Shown here: positions 24,194-32,166 of the stretch, piece after piece | How the letters are laid out: every line of letters begins with the position of its first letter | Numbering within the stretch: the first letter of the stretch is position 1 | DNA from: Haladaptatus sp. DYF46 | Lineage (GTDB): Archaea; Halobacteriota; Halobacteria; Halobacteriales; Haladaptataceae | DNA length: 64,000 nt | Direction of reading: 5' to 3' | Assembly (NCBI RefSeq): GCF_021083305.1 | Contig: NZ_JAJFAY010000001.1 | Location: 186,001 to 250,000, forward strand | Notes under the pieces: generated by a model | Told to the model about the DNA's origin: nothing | Seen by the model: the letters and a program-made list of their open reading frames with translations, nothing else | Databases searched by the model: none | Program-made: the position numbers and the translations under genes

Positions 24194-26217
24194 TAGAGAC
24201 TCTCCACGTCGAGGATGGTCACAACGTCACCTTCTCCGAGCACCGCCGCGCCCGAGAGTCCCGGGATACCCGATAGGATTCCTTCGAACGGTTTGACGAC
24301 CACTTCCTCCTGTCTGCTCACCGCGTCGCAATGAATCGCGACCGGTCGCTCCGACTCGTTGACTCGAACGAGCATTCCGTCCCCGTTTTTGGTTTCACCG
24401 GGAACGTCGAGCGCCTGCCCGAGACGAATGAGCGGGTACACCGTGTCGTCGTGCGTGATAACCTCCTCGCCTTCTATGCGTTTCACTGCGCCCATCCGCC
24501 GAATTTCGTCGACGTTCTTGATGGGGATTCCGTACTCCTCCTCGCCCGACTCCACGAACAGCACCTTGACGATAGCGACCGTAACGGGAAGCGAGAGGCT
24601 GATGCTCGTGCCACCGCCGACCTCGCTCTCGACGCTGATGTCGCCGTCGAGTCGCTTGATGGTGTTCCTCACCACGTCCATGCCGACTCCGCGACCGCTC
24701 ACGTCGGTTATCTCCTCCGTCGTGGAAAAGCCCGCGTGGAAGATGAGTTCGTAGGCCTCCTCGTCCGAGAGCGAATCGGCTTCGTTCCTAGTCAGAATGC
24801 CTTTGCTCACCGCTTTCGTCTTGATAGCGTCGGCGTCGATACCGCCACCGTCGTCCGCCACCTCGATGGTCACGCGGTCCCGTTCGCGCTTGCCGCGCAG
24901 GTGAATCGTTCCGGTGCGTTCCTTCCCGTTCGCTTCGCGCTCCTCCGGCGTTTCGATACCGTGGTCGACCGCGTTGCGGAGCAGGTGCATGAGCGGATCG
25001 CTGATCTCGTTCAGGATGGTTCGGTCGAGTTCGATGCTCTTTCCCTCCATCTCGAAGTCGATCTCCTTCTCCTGTGTGCGTGCGAGGTCCCGAACCAACC
25101 GCGGGAACTTGTCCACGATCTTCTTGAGCGGCACGAGCCGCATGTCCATGACGGTGTCCTGCAGACTGGTCGTGATCTTGTCGAGTTCGTCCAGATTGTC
25201 CGCGGCGCTTTCGAGTTCGCCCTGCTTGACCGAGCGTCGGAGCTTGATACGGCTGGTGACGAGCTGTTCGACCATACCATGCAAGTCGTCCAACTGGTCC
25301 ACGCCGACGCGGATCGATTGTATTTCGTCCACTTCCGCCTTCGTCGCTTGCGTGTCCGTTTCCGTCGATCCGTTCACATCCTCCGACCCGTCCGCGTCCT
25401 CCGACCCGTCCGCCGGTTCGACTTCCGGGGTCGACTCGGATTCCGACGCTTCGCTCGCGTCGGCGATCGCGTTCGGAACCTCGTCCGTCACGTCCGAGAC
25501 GGTCGCCGATTCGACCTTCCCGACGCCATCGACGATTTCGGTAACGGCCTCCTGCTCGCCACCCGTTACGAACAGGTCGAAGCCGTCGCCGTACTCCCCG
25601 TCGTTGATGTCCTCGACCGACGGAGCCGCATCGAGCAGTTCGAGGTGTTCGGTCACTTCGCCGAGGACGAACATCGCATCGACGCCCTTCATCTGCGAGT
25701 CGCGCATCTCCACGCAGGCGTGGAACACGTCGTCCACGTCGGCGAGCACCGATGGGTCTTCGAGGAGGGAGAGTGCGGCTTTGGGATCGGATGTCTCGTT
25801 TTCGGGTTCGGCGTCGATTTCCGCTTCGACCGGTGCACCGTCTGCCGCCTCCAACGTCGCACGAATGTCTTGAATCGTTGCGCCCGGGTCCGTTTTCGAC
25901 TCCCCGTGTTCCTCGATTTCGGCGAGAATCATCTCGATTTTGTCCACGCCCGCGAACACGTGGTCCATGATCTCCGACGTGACGGTCATCCGCCCCTGTC
26001 GAATCTCGTCCAACAGGTCTTCGATGGCGTGTGCGAGGTTGCTCCCGTTCTGGAACCCCATCGCCGCGAAGTTCCCTTTCAGCGTGTGCGCCGTCCGGAA
26101 GATGGAATCCATCGCCTCCGCGTCGTTCGGGTCGTCTTCCAGTTCGAGCAACGAGTTGTTCAGTTCGGTTATGTTCTCTTCGCTTTCACGAATGAAATCC
26201 TGTATGTACTCATCCAT
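24193..26217 (-). CDS. cheA: Chemotaxis histidine kinase CheA
   Basis: 674 residues. The Hpt domain carries His44 in RTAHTLKGNFAAMGF. A CheY-binding/acidic linker follows, with degenerate EDADGSEDVNGS-like repeats near residues 275-300. Next come the dimerisation helices, the HATPase domain (N-box MHLLRNAVDHGIETPEER, G-boxes VADDGGGID and GRGVGMDVV) and a C-terminal CheW-like domain. CheA phosphorylates CheY and CheB under transducer and CheW control. It lies six bases after cheB. Confidence 0.97.
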   Translation of the reverse strand: MDEYIQDFIRESEENITELNNSLLELEDDPNDAEAMDSIFRTAHTLKGNFAAMGFQNGSNLAHAIEDLLDEIRQGRMTVTSEIMDHVFAGVDKIEMILAEIEEHGESKTDPGATIQDIRATLEAADGAPVEAEIDAEPENETSDPKAALSLLEDPSVLADVDDVFHACVEMRDSQMKGVDAMFVLGEVTEHLELLDAAPSVEDINDGEYGDGFDLFVTGGEQEAVTEIVDGVGKVESATVSDVTDEVPNAIADASEASESESTPEVEPADGSEDADGSEDVNGSTETDTQATKAEVDEIQSIRVGVDQLDDLHGMVEQLVTSRIKLRRSVKQGELESAADNLDELDKITTSLQDTVMDMRLVPLKKIVDKFPRLVRDLARTQEKEIDFEMEGKSIELDRTILNEISDPLMHLLRNAVDHGIETPEEREANGKERTGTIHLRGKRERDRVTIEVADDGGGIDADAIKTKAVSKGILTRNEADSLSDEEAYELIFHAGFSTTEEITDVSGRGVGMDVVRNTIKRLDGDISVESEVGGGTSISLSLPVTVAIVKVLFVESGEEEYGIPIKNVDEIRRMGAVKRIEGEEVITHDDTVYPLIRLGQALDVPGETKNGDGMLVRVNESERPVAIHCDAVSRQEEVVVKPFEGILSGIPGLSGAAVLGEGDVVTILDVESL

Positions 26218-26223
26218 ATCGAA

Positions 26224-27261
26224 TCACGTCGGTTTGCGTACGGCCGAAAGTATTCCGCTGGCGACGTCGTCGGCGGGTAGCACCTCGTCGACACAGCCGG
26301 TTTCGATGGCTCGTGCCGGAATACCGAACACCGAACAGGTCGCTTCGTCCTGCGCGATGGTTTTCCCACCGGCGTTTTTGATGGCCTCGACGCCGACCGC
26401 TCCGTCCGCACCCATTCCGGTGAGGACGACCGCGGTAAGCGGGTCGGAGATCGTCGTCGCCGCGGACTCCATGGTTACGTCGATGGCCGGACGCACGCCG
26501 TGGCGTGCCTCGTCCTGTGTCAACCTGACGCGAAGCCTCCCTTTCGCGTAGTTCGACACTTCCATGTGGTGGTCGCCTCGTGCGACGAGCGCCTGCCCGG
26601 AACCGATTCTGTCGCCGTCCGCCGCCTCCCGAACGTCGTAGTCGGTCCTGTCGTCGAGCCGCTTTGCGAACCGGGCAGTGAAACTGTCCGGCATGTGCTG
26701 GACGATGAGAATTCGAAGCTCCGCCGATCGAGGAAGTCCGGCGAGAACGCTCTCTACGACCCGCGGCCCGCCGGTCGAGGCACCGATGACGACGGTCGCG
26801 TTCTCGGCGTACGACTCCTCGGGGGCGTCCGGGACGGCCGTCGTGATGTCGGGTGCGCTGACGGAGACGTCCGCGCGTGCAACCGACCGAACCTTCTCGA
26901 TGAGGTCGTCCTTGTGCGCCGAGATTCTGGTCGAAACTTCGCCTCCGGGTTTTGCCAGCACGTCGATAGCCCCCCTTTCGAGGGCCTCGAACGTCGCTTT
27001 CGCACCGTCTTCGGTGTGTGCCGAAAGCATGAGCACCGGGGTCGGCGTCGTTTCCATTATCTCCTCGACCGCCTCGATGCCGTTCATCGTCGGCATCTCG
27101 ACGTCCATCGTCACCACGTCGGGTTCCGTTTCGGCGACGACTTCGACGGCCTCTTTCCCGTTCGTTGCCCGTGCAACCACGTCGATACCACCCGATTCGA
27201 GAACGTCGGAAATGACGGTGCGCATGAAGTGGGAGTCGTCGACGACGACCGCCCGCGTCAT
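26224..27261 (-). CDS. cheB: Chemotaxis methylesterase/deamidase CheB
   Basis: 345 residues. The receiver domain has the phospho-accepting Asp53 (TMDVEMPTMNG). The methylesterase domain has the catalytic Ser in IGASTGGPRVVESVL, His in VQHMP and Asp in TGMGADGAVG. I chose the ATG at 27261, which overlaps the cheY stop (ATGA); the longer open frame runs through cheY and is not supported. It resets transducer methylation. Confidence 0.96.
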   Translation of the reverse strand: MTRAVVVDDSHFMRTVISDVLESGGIDVVARATNGKEAVEVVAETEPDVVTMDVEMPTMNGIEAVEEIMETTPTPVLMLSAHTEDGAKATFEALERGAIDVLAKPGGEVSTRISAHKDDLIEKVRSVARADVSVSAPDITTAVPDAPEESYAENATVVIGASTGGPRVVESVLAGLPRSAELRILIVQHMPDSFTARFAKRLDDRTDYDVREAADGDRIGSGQALVARGDHHMEVSNYAKGRLRVRLTQDEARHGVRPAIDVTMESAATTISDPLTAVVLTGMGADGAVGVEAIKNAGGKTIAQDEATCSVFGIPARAIETGCVDEVLPADDVASGILSAVRKPT

Positions 27262-27620
27262 GCTGAGATTACGTCGTTGATGGCTTCCATCACGCTGGGC
27301 TTCTGAAACGGCTTCGTGATGTAGCCATCGGCGCCGGCTTTGATCGCCTTCTTCATCTTCTCTTCCTGCCCGATACTCGTACACATGATGATGTTCGCGT
27401 TCGAATCGAACTGCTTTATCTCCGTCGTCGCGTCGATGCCGTCTCGAATCGGCATCACGATGTCCATCATGACGAAGTCCGGTTGCTTTTCTTTGTACAG
27501 TTCTATCGCTTCGACACCGTTTTCGGCCTCGTCAGCGATTTCGAAATTCTCCTCGAGAATCTCGCGCAGTAGATTCCGCATGAATTCCGAATCGTCGACA
27601 ATTAGTACGTCATTCACCAT
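27258..27620 (-). CDS. cheY: Chemotaxis response regulator CheY
   Basis: 120 residues, a single receiver domain. The acid pocket is VDDS (D9, D10), the phospho-acceptor is Asp53 (MMDIVMP), and the switch residues Thr (CTS) and Lys (TKPF) are present. CheY-P acts on the archaellum through CheF. It is the first gene of the operon cheY-B-A-C-C-D-R. Confidence 0.97.
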   Translation of the reverse strand: MVNDVLIVDDSEFMRNLLREILEENFEIADEAENGVEAIELYKEKQPDFVMMDIVMPIRDGIDATTEIKQFDSNANIIMCTSIGQEEKMKKAIKAGADGYITKPFQKPSVMEAINDVISA

Positions 27621-27652
27621 TCATCTTTCACTGTCAGGAACTTTTGAAAGGG

Positions 27653-27664
27653 GATAAAATAAAT
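27653..27664 (-). promoter_or_regulatory. TATA element of the che operon
   Basis: The minus strand reads ATTTATTTTATC, about 38 bases before the cheY ATG, leaving a leader of roughly 12 bases. Confidence 0.6.
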
Positions 27665-27677
27665 GCTCCCCTGTGAT

Positions 27678-27691
27678 TATCAGCGTTGATG
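27678..27691. promoter_or_regulatory. Motility operator with one mismatch, site 5
   Basis: TATCAGCGTTGATG (plus strand) keeps TATCA and TGAT and differs only in the last base. It lies 13 bases upstream of the che operon TATA element, matching the spacing at the archaellin and arl promoters. Confidence 0.5.
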
Positions 27692-27705
27692 TTTCATTCG
27701 GGATA

Positions 27706-28185
27706 TCAACTCAGGCTGTCAATCATCTTATCAACATCAACCCATATTATGAGGTCGAGTTCACCTTCGTCCGGTTTTTTGATGATCCCTCTCGATATTT
27801 GGTCGCGGATCCCCCGCGTGTCGAGATTCTCCAAGTCGTCGCTGGTGTCGATGTGTTTCGAGGAATGCGTCGTTACGTCCAGCACTTCGTCGACGCGAAT
27901 CCCGATCTTCTGCTTGTCGTCGGGGCGATCCAGGACGAGCACGTCGTCTCCTCGCTCGTCGGATGCGACGCTCAGGAACTTCTTCGGGTCGATGATGGCC
28001 GTCGTCTCTCCGCGTAGGTCCATGACCCCCTCGATGGACTCCTTCGTTCGCGGGATCCTCGTGACTTTTTTCACCTCGACGATGCTGTCCACCTGTTCGA
28101 TGTCGATGGCACACAGGTCCTCACCGAGTCGGAACTCGACGACTTGGGTCTCCTCCGTCCCCGGCTCATGTTTCCGAACGCTCAT
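27706..28185 (-). CDS. cheW: Chemotaxis coupling protein CheW (second copy)
   Basis: 159 residues, one CheW domain (VVEFRLGEDLCAIDIEQVDS, GVMDLRGETTAIIDPKKFL). It is distinct from the copy at 7130. It is separated from cheY by 85 bases and has its own promoter with a TATC-N6-GATA site, so it is probably transcribed independently of the che operon. Confidence 0.95.
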   Translation of the reverse strand: MSVRKHEPGTEETQVVEFRLGEDLCAIDIEQVDSIVEVKKVTRIPRTKESIEGVMDLRGETTAIIDPKKFLSVASDERGDDVLVLDRPDDKQKIGIRVDEVLDVTTHSSKHIDTSDDLENLDTRGIRDQISRGIIKKPDEGELDLIIWVDVDKMIDSLS

Positions 28186-28216
28186 AGTCAGTTACCGGAT
28201 ACATCGAACGACGGAA

Positions 28217-28225
28217 CATAAAACC
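28217..28225 (-). promoter_or_regulatory. TATA element of the second cheW
   Basis: The minus strand reads GTTTTATGT, about 35 bases upstream of the ATG at 28185. Confidence 0.6.
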
Positions 28226-28236
28226 CACTCCCCGCT

Positions 28237-28250
28237 ATCACGGCGGATAA
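28237..28250. promoter_or_regulatory. Candidate motility operator TATC-N6-GATA, site 4
   Basis: TATCACGGCGGATA keeps both half-sites exactly, 11 bases upstream of the TATA element of the second cheW. It overlaps the very end of the intergenic region before the next gene stop at 28253. Confidence 0.6.
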
Positions 28251-28252
28251 TC

Positions 28253-28936
28253 CTACTCCGGGTCCGGCGGAAAGACGATACCGTTCGAGTCCCGCATCGC
28301 CATGAAAAGGTCGGCGATGCTGTCATCGGGAGATAGGTCGTATGCTTCGAGAACGCCGCGAAAACAGCGCGGCGAGTAGCGTACACGGAGGTTTGATTCC
28401 ATCATGAGGATGCCGAGTACGTCCTCCACGGGCATCTCGGTCTCGACTTGCTGGGCGTACCACATGAGGAGGCTGTCGAAGACGGTGCCCACATCGTCCG
28501 AGAACATCCGTTGATGGTTGATTTCGTCCTCCGATTTCGCCGTGATTTGAAAGCCGTATCGGGCGGCTACGTCGCCCAAGTCGTCTTCGAGCCATTCGCG
28601 AACGTCCTTGGAGTCGATGTGAGGCCGCGGCGTCTCGTTCTTCGGCGTTCGTTCGCTCGGGTGTTCCCGCGTCGATGCCGAATCGATAGCAGGTTGCGTC
28701 CGTGATGGGGAGCGTTCCGGGGACGTTTGCGGCGACGATGCAGGTTCGTCGGTAGAAGCCGCATCGTCCGTCGTCTCCGGCCCCGCGGTGTCTGGAACCG
28801 AGGGTTTTCCCGACGCGCCGATGACGAAACGCCCCTCGTCCAGCGCGACGACGTTCTCACGCTCCTCGATATCGAGTTCCTCGGGGGAGACGACCGTTCG
28901 ACCCTCCGGATCCGATTCGTCCCTCGCTGGACTCAT
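28253..28936 (-). CDS. Uncharacterised haloarchaeal protein at the che locus
   Basis: 227 residues. Residues about 1-100 are acidic, Pro/Ser/Thr-rich and likely disordered. The C-terminal part (about 105-225) looks folded and helical, with RPHIDSKDVREWLEDDLGD and a final FMAMRDSNGIVFPPDPE. No enzyme motif is seen. Position next to cheW suggests a chemotaxis-linked role, but no function can be assigned. Confidence 0.75.
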   Translation of the reverse strand: MSPARDESDPEGRTVVSPEELDIEERENVVALDEGRFVIGASGKPSVPDTAGPETTDDAASTDEPASSPQTSPERSPSRTQPAIDSASTREHPSERTPKNETPRPHIDSKDVREWLEDDLGDVAARYGFQITAKSEDEINHQRMFSDDVGTVFDSLLMWYAQQVETEMPVEDVLGILMMESNLRVRYSPRCFRGVLEAYDLSPDDSIADLFMAMRDSNGIVFPPDPE

Positions 28937-29057
28937 TGCCCACGCCTACCACGGCTCGCACCATAAAATCACCGGGAATTTACGTCGGTGAGAACACGCC
29001 TCGAAGAAACGACCATTCCGCGGCGACTCACGAACTTCGACAATTGTCGTGAGATAA

Positions 29058-29068
29058 TTTTATTATCG
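29058..29068 (+). promoter_or_regulatory. TATA element of a small helix-turn-helix gene
   Basis: ATTTTATTATC is about 32 bases upstream of the ATG at 29095, compatible with a leaderless mRNA. Confidence 0.55.
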
Positions 29069-29094
29069 TCGAATGTCTGGACCAGCGTACCCAC

Positions 29095-29316
29095 ATGAGT
29101 ATCGAAGCAACACCGCTCGCGCCGATGCCCGACGAACTGGACTCACCGCGCGCCAAACTGGTGTATCTCTCGCTTGCGACCACCGGCGGCGCGACGCTGG
29201 ACGAACTGCAGACGGGTCTCGACCTGCCGAAAATCACGCTGTACACCATCATCCGAACCCTCCGGGAACGCGGCCTCGTGAACCAGGAGGGGGAAGCGCT
29301 AACGCTCGCCGCCTGA
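29095..29316 (+). CDS. Small winged helix-turn-helix protein
   Basis: 73 residues. After a short leader, residues about 18-70 form a MarR/TrmB-like DNA-binding domain (ATLDELQTGLDLPKITLYTI, then LRERGLVNQEG). No sensor domain is present. Such mini-regulators are common in haloarchaea, and the target is not readable. It is not obviously co-transcribed with the next gene, which has its own TATA element. Confidence 0.8.
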   Translation: MSIEATPLAPMPDELDSPRAKLVYLSLATTGGATLDELQTGLDLPKITLYTIIRTLRERGLVNQEGEALTLAA

Positions 29317-29380
29317 CTTGTCGCGTCGAACCTCGTTTCCGTTCTCTTCACGTCCACTTTCACTTTCACCCCGCTAGGCT

Positions 29381-29392
29381 CGCCTTTAGTAT
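29381..29392 (+). promoter_or_regulatory. TATA element of a 58-codon gene
   Basis: GCCTTTAGTATC centred about 27 bases upstream of the ATG at 29414 supports real transcription of this very short gene. Confidence 0.5.
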
Positions 29393-29413
29393 CCAACCGG
29401 ACAATCCCCATAC

Positions 29414-29590
29414 ATGAACGTCGAAATGAAAACCGAGGAGCAGACAGAACGGCCGTGGAAATCGGCGGACGTCTCCGGGTTGTCCGCCAGCGAAGTCGCG
29501 GCGTACGTCCGCACCTCGACCGAGGAGAGTGCCGTCCACTTCGAACGCAAGGGCGGACGGACTTTCGTCGTCATCGAGGAGAGTCCGTAA
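29414..29590 (+). CDS. Small acidic protein of unknown function (58 residues)
   Basis: A 58-codon gene with a well placed TATA element. The protein has a compact middle (SGLSASEVAAYVRTSTEESA) and a beta-strand-like end (VHFERKGGRTFVVIEESP), which looks like a small folded domain rather than noise. It precedes the peroxiredoxin gene by 32 bases on the same strand and may be co-transcribed with it. I do not recognise the family. Confidence 0.6.
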   Translation: MNVEMKTEEQTERPWKSADVSGLSASEVAAYVRTSTEESAVHFERKGGRTFVVIEESP

Positions 29591-29622
29591 CGCAGTTGGT
29601 CGCCGGATCCGAACTGGTTCCC

Positions 29623-30075
29623 ATGCTCGAACCCGGCCAACCGGCACCACCGTTCGAACTGCCGAATCAGGACGGCGAACTCGTCTCGCTCGCCGACTTC
29701 GACAGCACCGTCGTCGTGTACTTTTATCCCCGTGCGGATACGCCGGGATGTACCACCGAAGCCTGCGGCTTCCGCGATTCGTGGGCCGACTTCGAGGCCC
29801 GCGATATTCCCGTCCTCGGCATCAGCGACGACCCGGTGGCCGACTTGACGAAATTCCGCGACGAGTACGACCTGCCGTTCGACCTCCTCAGCGACGAATC
29901 CGGTGAGGTCGCGAGCGCGTACGGCTCCTACGGCGAGAAGAACATGTTCGGAAACACCTTCGACGGCGTGTTCAGGAACACCGTCGTCGTCGGTCCCGAC
30001 GGCACCGTCGAAGCCGTCTTCGAGGACGTTTCGCCGGACGGCCACGCGGATGAACTCCTCTCCGCGCTCGAATGA
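29623..30075 (+). CDS. bcp: Thioredoxin-dependent peroxiredoxin (Bcp/PrxQ type)
   Basis: 150 residues. The peroxidatic Cys43 is in FYPRADTPGCTTEACGF and the resolving cysteine is Cys48, five residues later, as in PrxQ. It reduces hydrogen peroxide and organic hydroperoxides with thioredoxin-like donors. The start at 29623 (MLEPGQPAPPFEL) matches the family; the frame open further upstream belongs to the overlapping small gene's other frame. The next gene overlaps its stop by four bases. Confidence 0.94.
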   Translation: MLEPGQPAPPFELPNQDGELVSLADFDSTVVVYFYPRADTPGCTTEACGFRDSWADFEARDIPVLGISDDPVADLTKFRDEYDLPFDLLSDESGEVASAYGSYGEKNMFGNTFDGVFRNTVVVGPDGTVEAVFEDVSPDGHADELLSALE

Positions 30076-30365
30076 CCTACCTCTCACACCCCGTCCGCGC
30101 CATGCGTGACGACCCGATGCCCGAGGAGTCGGCCGCGCTTCTCCTCCGACTCGGCGACGCGGACGTGGAAACGACCGCCGCTCGCGTCGGGGACCTCGGC
30201 GGCGAGGTGGACGCCGAACTCGAATTCGAAACGCTCCGCGTCGTCCTGCCGGAACCCGCCGTCGCAGACCTGTGTGAACTCGACGGAGTGGAGTCGATAG
30301 AAACGGACGCGACGATTCAAATGGGAGGCGACGCGGGTGAAGACGTGGAGTTAAACGATCCGTAA
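30072..30365 (+). CDS. Small protein co-translated with peroxiredoxin, possibly I9-inhibitor-like
   Basis: 97 residues, coupled to bcp by an ATGA overlap. The pattern LLLRLGDADVETTAARVGDL, then a strand FETLRVVLPE, then LCELDGVESIETDATI, resembles the ferredoxin-like fold of subtilisin propeptides and I9 protease inhibitors, which end in a GV-x-x-IE-x-D strand. It has an acidic tail. The likeness is by eye only; it may be an unrelated ferredoxin-like domain. Confidence 0.65.
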   Translation: MTYLSHPVRAMRDDPMPEESAALLLRLGDADVETTAARVGDLGGEVDAELEFETLRVVLPEPAVADLCELDGVESIETDATIQMGGDAGEDVELNDP

Positions 30366-30371
30366 GCCACC

Positions 30372-30722
30372 TCACCGAATCGAAACCGCGGTGCCGAACG
30401 CCTTGATGTTCATCATGCCGCCCTGTCCGCCGAGGGATTCGTCGGTGATGTCCACCGCGAGGACCGCGTCCGCACCGACCGATTTCGCCTCCTCTACCAA
30501 CTCGTCGAGCGCCGTTTCCTGATTCTCTTCGAGGGTCTTCTCCCACGATTTGGAGCGCCCGCCGACGATGTCGCGGAGGCCGCCCGCGATGTCCTTTCCG
30601 ATGTTTCGCCCGGGCGTCACGTCGGCGACGACCACGCCGTGATGGCGCGTGATTTCCCGTCCCGGAACCGTGTGACTCGTCGTGACCAGTACGTCCTCGT
30701 CGTCGTATCTGAAAGCGGTCAT
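30372..30722 (-). CDS. YbjQ family protein (DUF74)
   Basis: 116 residues. The family landmarks are the strand VTTSHTVPGREITRHHGVVVADV near the N-terminus, IGKDIAGGLRDIVGGRSKSW, and the end SVGADAVLAVDITDESL. YbjQ proteins form pentameric rings annotated as putative heavy-metal binding, with no firm biochemical role. It is convergent with the preceding gene. Confidence 0.9.
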   Translation of the reverse strand: MTAFRYDDEDVLVTTSHTVPGREITRHHGVVVADVTPGRNIGKDIAGGLRDIVGGRSKSWEKTLEENQETALDELVEEAKSVGADAVLAVDITDESLGGQGGMMNIKAFGTAVSIR

Positions 30723-30761
30723 CGAACGAAACGTTCCATCGGGCAGACATAATTCTGCCGA

Positions 30762-31277
30762 TTAGCCCGTCCGGACGGTTTCGGCTATCTCGCGGAGCGT
30801 TTCGTACTCCTCGCCGCTGTAGGCGATGAGCCGAACGTCTTCGAGCGACGTGGGGTCGAATCGCCGTATCTCCTCACAGATAATTTTCCCGCCGTCCCGA
30901 AGGTCGAATCCGGCGACGCCACAGCCGAGGGCGGGGAGAACCACCGACGCCGCTCCGCGTTCGTCGGCCTCTCGGAGTGCGTTCCGAGTCGCCTCACGGA
31001 CGCTTTCCGGGGTCGCTTTTCCGTCCCCGTAGTGCGGCATCGCCGCCGCGTGGACGACGAACTCGGCGTCGAGTTCGTAGGCGTCGGTGACGGCCACGGC
31101 GCCGAGTTCGACCGGCCCCTTTTCGACGGCTTCGTCGTGTATCGGTCCGTTCGCGCCACGCCGGAGTGCGCCAGCGACGCCGCTTCCCATTCGAAGGCTG
31201 GTCCCCGCGGCGTTGACGAGCGCGTCCGCGCTCTGTGCCGCGATATCGCCGCGAATCACGGTGAATTCCATATCCAC
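30762..31277 (-). CDS. Macro domain protein (ADP-ribose processing)
   Basis: 171 residues, a single macro domain: VIRGDIAAQSADALVNAAGT at the start, the phosphate loop GSGVAGALRRG and the catalytic loop region LPALGCGVAGFD. Stand-alone macro domains hydrolyse O-acetyl-ADP-ribose or remove ADP-ribose from proteins or nucleic acids. No toxin gene (DarT-like) sits next to it, so a DarTG pair is not supported. Confidence 0.92.
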   Translation of the reverse strand: MDMEFTVIRGDIAAQSADALVNAAGTSLRMGSGVAGALRRGANGPIHDEAVEKGPVELGAVAVTDAYELDAEFVVHAAAMPHYGDGKATPESVREATRNALREADERGAASVVLPALGCGVAGFDLRDGGKIICEEIRRFDPTSLEDVRLIAYSGEEYETLREIAETVRTG

Positions 31278-31316
31278 GCTACGCGGCTCTCGAAGGAAAT
31301 TCTTGGGTCGCTCGGC

Positions 31317-31697
31317 TCACTCTTCGAGGTACGTCACTTCGACCATCAGGTCGGGATGGTCGGCGTTCGGATAGCGAAACGTCCATGCTCTGTCGAAGTC
31401 GATGCCCCGCCGATGGCCTTTCAACAGTAGGTCACCGAGTACGTCGCGGAAATCCTTGAGTACGGCTTTCTCCGGCGGTTTCGTCGGCTGCGGAGGGTTC
31501 ACTATCTCCTCGGTTCCACCTTTTTCGAGATGGGTTATCTCTGCCATCAGGTCCGGTGTGTCGTCGGGATAGCGAAACGTCCACGCTCGGTCGAACCGGC
31601 GGTCGTTCTTGTACGCCGTGCTGAGCACCATCTTGAGCGTACTTCGGAACTCGTCGGGCGCTGCCATCCAGAGGGGGACACTCTGGGTGCGGCTCAT
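31317..31697 (-). CDS. Unknown protein with an internal duplication
   Basis: 126 residues built from two similar halves. RAWTFRYPDDTPDLMAEITH occurs near residues 38-57 and RAWTFRYPNADHPDLMVEVT near 103-122, each after a helix of similar length (FRSTLKMVLSTAYKN and FRDVLGDLLLKGH). A Pro-rich linker joins the halves. The pattern suggests a small alpha-beta unit duplicated in tandem. I do not recognise the family. Confidence 0.7.
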   Translation of the reverse strand: MSRTQSVPLWMAAPDEFRSTLKMVLSTAYKNDRRFDRAWTFRYPDDTPDLMAEITHLEKGGTEEIVNPPQPTKPPEKAVLKDFRDVLGDLLLKGHRRGIDFDRAWTFRYPNADHPDLMVEVTYLEE

Positions 31698-31899
31698 AAA
31701 AGTGAGGCAGGCGCGGAAGCAGTATAAAACCGTCCGATAATTGGTCTGGTAGGAACGACGAGCAACAGTTCACAACCCGGGATTCGGCGTTAAGAGCCGG
31801 TTAATCCTGTCCGAGACGAGTCGTGTCTGGCTGTAAACAGTCGAAGCCGGTCTTCGTAAATACGAGCATAACCGCCGCCGAATTCGGCGTCATCAGCGG
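31698..31899. other. Intergenic, no gene supported
   Basis: About 200 bases between the duplicated-domain gene and the DacB remnant. Moderately AT-rich around 31715-31745, where the promoter of the minus-strand gene is expected. Confidence 0.4.
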
Positions 31900-32166
31900 T
31901 TACGAGTCGATGAGCACTCGAACCAAATCGTCCCGATAGTCACGGGCGTCGTTGAGTCCCACGGTCACGTTCGACACGAGAATCGAGAACAGTACGTCCG
32001 GATCAGACGGACGCTCGATGACGCCCGAAAGCGCACGTGTTCCGCGAACGGTCCCCGTCTTCGCGTGGACCGGAACGTCCACGTCCCGCAATCGGTACGC
32101 GAGGGTTCCCTCTCCGGGCGTCGGAAGCGACCCGATGAGCGTCTCCGACCACGGCTTCTTTCGTAT
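31900..32166 (-). pseudogene. C-terminal remnant of a DacB-type D-Ala-D-Ala carboxypeptidase (peptidase S13)
   Basis: The minus strand reads about 88 codons after a stop, with PTPGEGTLAYR, then the catalytic triad motif KTG in VHAKTGTVRGTRALSGVI and the closing strand FSILVSN. These are the last elements of S13 carboxypeptidases, which are normally about 450-500 residues with SxxK and SxN motifs upstream. The upstream portion is missing: a stop lies at 32167-32169 and tRNA-Thr follows within 250 bases. It is a decayed gene end; an ATG at 32089-32091 could still make a 63-residue piece. Confidence 0.7.

Noticed and set aside
24331..26280. 649-codon open frame antisense to cheA, and similar long frames such as 2043-3404 and 10750-11835
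   Set aside because: They mirror real genes in GC-rich DNA, have Arg/Val-rich compositions without family motifs, and the opposite strand carries well supported genes.
30762..31277. DarTG-like toxin-antitoxin pair around the macro domain
   Set aside because: No DarT-type ADP-ribosyltransferase is adjacent; the neighbours are YbjQ and an unknown duplicated protein.
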